This document shows positions 60,931 through 64,000 of a DNA stretch of 64,000 nt, piece after piece (positions within the stretch are counted from its first letter, which is position 1; each line of letters begins with the position of its first letter). Below the pieces are notes generated by a model, which saw only the letters and a list, made by a program, of their open reading frames with translations, ran no database searches and was not told where the DNA came from. The position numbers and the translations under genes were made by a program. Source of the DNA: Bacteroidia bacterium (GTDB lineage: Bacteria; Bacteroidota; Bacteroidia; SpSt-205); the NCBI GenBank assembly GCA_026003235.1, contig BPGW01000002.1, forward strand, positions 62,001-126,000, given 5' to 3'.

Positions 60931-63714
60931 AGGGCTTTTGGGCAGGCGGACCCGGAAGGCGGTGTAGCCTGGTTCGCTATGCAGGAGCTCCAGGCGGCCG
61001 CCGTAGCTTTCCACGATTTGGCGGCAGAGAGGCAGGCCCAGGCCTGTGCCTTCCCCGGGCGCCTTCGTCGTGAAGAGCGGCTCAAAAATCGCTTGGCGCA
61101 GCGGCGCAGGAATACCCTTGCCGGTGTCTTCCATGCGCACGTGGACTTCGGTGGGGGTATCCTCGATCCAGACCCGCAGCTGGCCGCCGTCGGGCATCGC
61201 CTGAAGGGCATTTTGAATCAAGTTGGCCCAGACCTGCTCAAGACGAGCTGGGCTGGCTTCTACGTAGACCGGATGGGGCGGCGCCGAGAGATGCACCTGC
61301 ACCCCCCGCATCAGGGGCTGGTAAAAGGCCAGCGTGGCGCGCACACTCTCTGACAGGTTCACAAGCTGGGTGGGCTCCTCTTGCATGCCTCGCACGTACG
61401 TGCGGATGGCCTGCACCCGCTCATGGAGCTTTTGAGCCGCTTCATGGGCACGGTATAGGGCCTGGTGCAGGGCCACGGTGCGACGGAGATTTTCCCAGGT
61501 GAGGGGATCGGCCAGCCAAGGCGCCAGCTTTGCATGCTGGTCTGGGGTGTAGCCCAGGGAGGCAAGCTGCTGAAGAAGGAGAGGGGGCAGCTCCGGATGG
61601 GCCGCTTGCCAGGCATGGCGCAGCTCACGCAGCCGGGCAGGGGCAGGTCGCGGCTCGCTCGGCAAGGGAAGGTCCTTCGCCTGCTGCGCAAGTTCGTTCT
61701 GCGCCTCTTGCAGGCTGCTCTGGATCACGCCGAGAGGGGTGTTGATCTCATGGGCGATGTGGGCGGCCATCAGGCCGAGGTTGGCCATGCGTTCGGCGCG
61801 CAGGAGCTGGGTTTGCTGGGCTTGCGTTTGCTTCAGGAGGGCTTCTCTTTCTGCGGTTAGCTTGCGCTGGAGCCGTCGCAGGTTCCACTCCCGCAGGAAG
61901 GCAATACCCGCCACGATGCCCACCAGCCCTACAATCAGGAGGGCTCGTGCGAACCAGGTCTGGTACCAGGGGGGTATGACTTCTACGGTCCACTCCAGGG
62001 GGGTAGCCTTGGGGTAAGCGGGGTGCTCCACCCATAGGCGGAGGGTTACGGTGCCGGGCTGGCTGAGCGCCAGGAGCAGCTTGGGCTGGTCCAGCGGCTG
62101 AGGGGGATCGGCGCCGATCTGGTACCTGACCCGGAGGAGGCCAGGCAGGAAAAGCGCGTCGGCTTCCCAAGCCAGTTCTATATAGGGCCGTTCGGCAGGC
62201 AGCTCAAAGCGTCGTGGGGCCACAGGCTTGAGGGCGGGCCCTTGGAGCGTAGCCCGCAGGGTGAGCGGAGGTAAGCGCCCAGCCTTGAGGTAAGCCAAGT
62301 GTCCCAGCGAGGTCAGAAGGTGGAGGGTATCGCCCTGGGAGAAAGCTACGAGGGGACGCCCCCACCCGAAAGGCAGCGGGAGCGGAGGACCCATCCAAGG
62401 CGCCCAAGTAAGGGTATCCTGCACCTGGCCGTTTTTCCATACCAGCCAGCGGCTTCCAAGCCGTAGGTACCACGCTTCCCGCCAGAATTGGGCCTCTTCG
62501 GGCCGGAAAGCAAGCCGGATAGGTTGCCAGCGCTCTTTTTCGTAAAGATAGAGATAATCGCCGCTCCAGGCCCAGAGCCGTGATCCTTGCCAGGCCAGGC
62601 GTCGGATAGGGGTTCGGAAGTGGAATCGAGCTTCCCGGCCGCTGTGGCGGAGGGTGAGCTGGGTTCCGCTGCTCCAGGCCAGGTGCGTGCCGGTAGCGGC
62701 TACGGCGTGGATGTACCTGCCAGGTTCGGCCAAGGGGGTGCCGTCGCTGCGCAGCAGACCTGCGGGAGTAGCCCAGACCCACTGGCCCTGGTAGAGGGCC
62801 GCTTCAAGCAGTGTAGCGGGGTATCGGCGCAGCCCCTGGGGGGTTAGGGCCGTCTCGCCCTGCCAGAGAACCCATTGGCCTTCTTGGAAGGTGCCCTGGG
62901 TCATGGGCAGGGGCCAGCGGCGCACCCACCGGTAAGGGGCTTCAAGGTAAAGGAGGTGGCATGCTGCTGCGGTAATTACCGCCAGAAGGGCATGCTGGGC
63001 TGAGAAGGCGGCGCTGTAGATAGGCGTAGCGCTTGTCCAGAGGGGCGAGGCTTCTGGCCAGCGCAAAATCGCCTTTTCGCTTAGGAGGTAAGGTCCGCAG
63101 ACCCAGCGAGCCCCCACCGCAAGCGGGGACCCTCCGGGCAGGGGGAGGGCTTGTCCGGCTTCGGTGAGGCCCCAGAGCTGGTCTCTGACTGGGAAGGCCT
63201 CCAGCCATCGGCGTGCGGGCAAGCGCAGGAGGGGCTTTTCGCCTGGCCAGGCATAGAGGGTATCCCCCTTCCGTAGGAGAAGCTTTGGGGGGAAGGTGCC
63301 CATCCATTCTCCGGCGATGCGGGTTAGCTGTAAGGAGTCACCTTGCCAGCGCAGCCAATAAGAGCCCTGCACGGTGCGGATAGCTATGCCGTCGGGGCCT
63401 TGCCAGAGGCGGTCAACCCAGCCGGCCCCCGCTAAGGGGATTCGTCGGGTGCCCTGTGGAGTGTGCCAATAGAGAACGTTCAGACCTCCCAGGAGGAGGG
63501 TGTCCGCTCCAGCGGCGAGGCCGGCTCTGACTTCTTCTGGAAAGGCGGCTTTTTCTTGCCAGGTGCCTTTTTCCAGCCGCCAGAGCCGCCGCCCCTCCAC
63601 CACATAGAGGGCCGGCTTCGGGTCCAGAATCGGGAAAGCCTGGCTGCTCCACCGGCCCGCAGGCGCAGCCCAGCTATCCCAGACAGGCCACAAAACCGCC
63701 AGCCAACCCAGCAT
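60922..63714 (-). CDS. sensor histidine kinase with beta-propeller-like sensor
   Basis: 930 residues. An N-terminal signal or anchor, then about 500 residues of Trp-rich beta-propeller-like repeats, then a Y_Y_Y-like beta domain (near residue 530-595). One membrane span (about 600-620) and a coiled coil follow, then a HisKA domain with [14 protein letters not shown] roughly 100-residue Pro/Leu-rich insertion separates the two HisKA helices. HATPase domain: [15 protein letters not shown] and [18 protein letters not shown]. It should sense a periplasmic ligand; no response regulator is adjacent. ATG 63714 lies 4 bases after a -7 box. Confidence 0.88.
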   Translation of the reverse strand: MLGWLAVLWPVWDSWAAPAGRWSSQAFPILDPKPALYVVEGRRLWRLEKGTWQEKAAFPEEVRAGLAAGADTLLLGGLNVLYWHTPQGTRRIPLAGAGWVDRLWQGPDGIAIRTVQGSYWLRWQGDSLQLTRIAGEWMGTFPPKLLLRKGDTLYAWPGEKPLLRLPARRWLEAFPVRDQLWGLTEAGQALPLPGGSPLAVGARWVCGPYLLSEKAILRWPEASPLWTSATPIYSAAFSAQHALLAVITAAACHLLYLEAPYRWVRRWPLPMTQGTFQEGQWVLWQGETALTPQGLRRYPATLLEAALYQGQWVWATPAGLLRSDGTPLAEPGRYIHAVAATGTHLAWSSGTQLTLRHSGREARFHFRTPIRRLAWQGSRLWAWSGDYLYLYEKERWQPIRLAFRPEEAQFWREAWYLRLGSRWLVWKNGQVQDTLTWAPWMGPPLPLPFGWGRPLVAFSQGDTLHLLTSLGHLAYLKAGRLPPLTLRATLQGPALKPVAPRRFELPAERPYIELAWEADALFLPGLLRVRYQIGADPPQPLDQPKLLLALSQPGTVTLRLWVEHPAYPKATPLEWTVEVIPPWYQTWFARALLIVGLVGIVAGIAFLREWNLRRLQRKLTAEREALLKQTQAQQTQLLRAERMANLGLMAAHIAHEINTPLGVIQSSLQEAQNELAQQAKDLPLPSEPRPAPARLRELRHAWQAAHPELPPLLLQQLASLGYTPDQHAKLAPWLADPLTWENLRRTVALHQALYRAHEAAQKLHERVQAIRTYVRGMQEEPTQLVNLSESVRATLAFYQPLMRGVQVHLSAPPHPVYVEASPARLEQVWANLIQNALQAMPDGGQLRVWIEDTPTEVHVRMEDTGKGIPAPLRQAIFEPLFTTKAPGEGTGLGLPLCRQIVESYGGRLELLHSEPGYTAFRVRLPKSPKK

Positions 63715-63718
63715 AGAC

Positions 63719-63726
63719 CAAAGGTA
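63719..63726 (-). promoter_or_regulatory. -7 box TACCTTTG for the beta-propeller kinase
   Basis: Exact TAnnTTTG, 4 bases before ATG 63714. Confidence 0.72.
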
Positions 63727-63761
63727 GAAGGACTGCGTGGGCTTATTAGCAGAAAAAGCCC

Positions 63762-63769
63762 TATCTTTG
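63762..63769 (+). promoter_or_regulatory. -7 box TATCTTTG for the HMA-like gene
   Basis: Exact TAnnTTTG, 4 bases before ATG 63774; divergent from the kinase box 36 bases away. Confidence 0.72.
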
Positions 63770-63773
63770 CGCT

Positions 63774-64000
63774 ATGCGTACCTTAGCGCACGTAGCCGTC
63801 CTGGCCCTGGTATGGGCCGGTGTGGGGCAAGCCCACGATGAGAAGAAAGCTTCCAAAATGGTGCTCAAAGTAGAGAAAGCCCAGGTGGAAGGAGCCCAGA
63901 AGTCCCTAAAAAGTCTGGCCGGCGTGAAGTCGGTGAAGTACGACGAGCAGCAAGGGCAGCTTGTGGTTCTCTACGACAAGAAGAAGCTGGGCTGTTGTAG
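63774..64000 (+). CDS. exported HMA-like protein, 3' end outside window
   Basis: At least 75 residues, cut by the window edge. Signal peptide MRTLAHVAVLALVWAGVGQA, then a ferredoxin-like pattern (MVLKVEKAQVEGAQKSLKSLAGVKSV, then GQLVVLYDKKKLG) resembling heavy-metal-associated domains but lacking the N-terminal Cys-x2-Cys. Two Cys follow at the edge. It could be a periplasmic metal-binding or sensing protein; the divergent kinase may respond to the same signal. Confidence 0.7.
   Translation, partial: MRTLAHVAVLALVWAGVGQAHDEKKASKMVLKVEKAQVEGAQKSLKSLAGVKSVKYDEQQGQLVVLYDKKKLGCC

Overview
This window is a dense, GC-rich stretch of a Bacteroidota chromosome, probably a metagenome-derived or little-studied lineage. 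Four things support this. (1) At least 25 genes carry the Bacteroidota -7 promoter box TAnnTTTG directly before the start codon. (2) Two large exported proteins end in type IX secretion (T9SS) C-terminal domains. (3) The gene set is typical of the phylum: ATP-type PEP carboxykinase, a GlmU-like putative sugar nucleotidyltransferase, lipoproteins whose lipobox Cys is followed by Lys-Lys-Glu-Lys, YHS and EGF-like lipoproteins, and a GT3-type glycogen synthase. (4) Shine-Dalgarno sequences are largely absent. Almost all DNA is coding. No stretch over 300 bases lacks a gene, and I saw no IS element, prophage, CRISPR array or rRNA.

Layout. 1-3.2 kb: SCO1-like copper protein (cut by the edge), membrane-anchored cytochrome c, a glycosyltransferase, and a lipoprotein with two FixH/YtkA-like domains. 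3.2-12.2 kb: a UbiA-like membrane protein, a glycogen synthase/alpha-glucan phosphorylase fusion, dtd, rsgA, a sugar-nucleotide epimerase and an M20 peptidase. 12.2-20 kb: a T9SS-exported M43 metalloprotease, a PAS histidine kinase/LuxR-type regulator pair, a biotinyl-domain protein, trmD, a Spy-like pair and a fluoride channel. 20-31.1 kb: a tandem amidohydrolase, a repeat-rich basic exported protein, a lone nuoM-like gene, exported and lipoprotein unknowns, a patatin-like membrane protein, dut, pterin carbinolamine dehydratase and smpB. 31-38.2 kb: a T9SS protein, then dnaG, suhB, lnt, rsmI and an Lrp/AsnC regulator. All of these except lnt, and the T9SS gene, are broken by single-base insertions, as is smpB. 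38.3-47.4 kb: pckA-uvrA-sugar nucleotidyltransferase; the opposing operon nuoI-nuoJ-ptpS-folE; guaB. 47.4-52.1 kb: a SpoIIE phosphatase, STAS protein and RsbW-like kinase module running into ruvB-queG. 52-64 kb: pruA, priA, a DUF4139-like exported protein, a fatty acid hydroxylase, the initiator tRNA, an EGF-like lipoprotein, a glycosyltransferase, a broken lipoprotein, a large beta-propeller histidine kinase and a small HMA-like exported protein cut by the edge.

Themes. Copper and respiration recur (SCO1, cytochrome c, FixH-like, YHS and HMA-like proteins, nuoI, nuoJ, nuoM), but the complex I genes are dispersed. FolE, PTPS and carbinolamine dehydratase together suggest tetrahydrobiopterin synthesis and recycling. 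Signalling is rich: two histidine kinases, one response regulator and a partner-switching module.

The strongest global signal is the promoter layout: the -7 box is followed by almost exactly four bases and then ATG or GTG, so many mRNAs should begin at or within a base or two of the start codon (leaderless). This layout also corrects several start codons. The second is the frameshift cluster at 31.0-38.2 kb, where all 15 inferred errors are single extra bases, mostly in homopolymers. That looks more like a local sequencing or assembly defect than gene decay, because dnaG and smpB are hit. The most novel protein is the product of 23092-24633, with a 32-residue Cys/His repeat.
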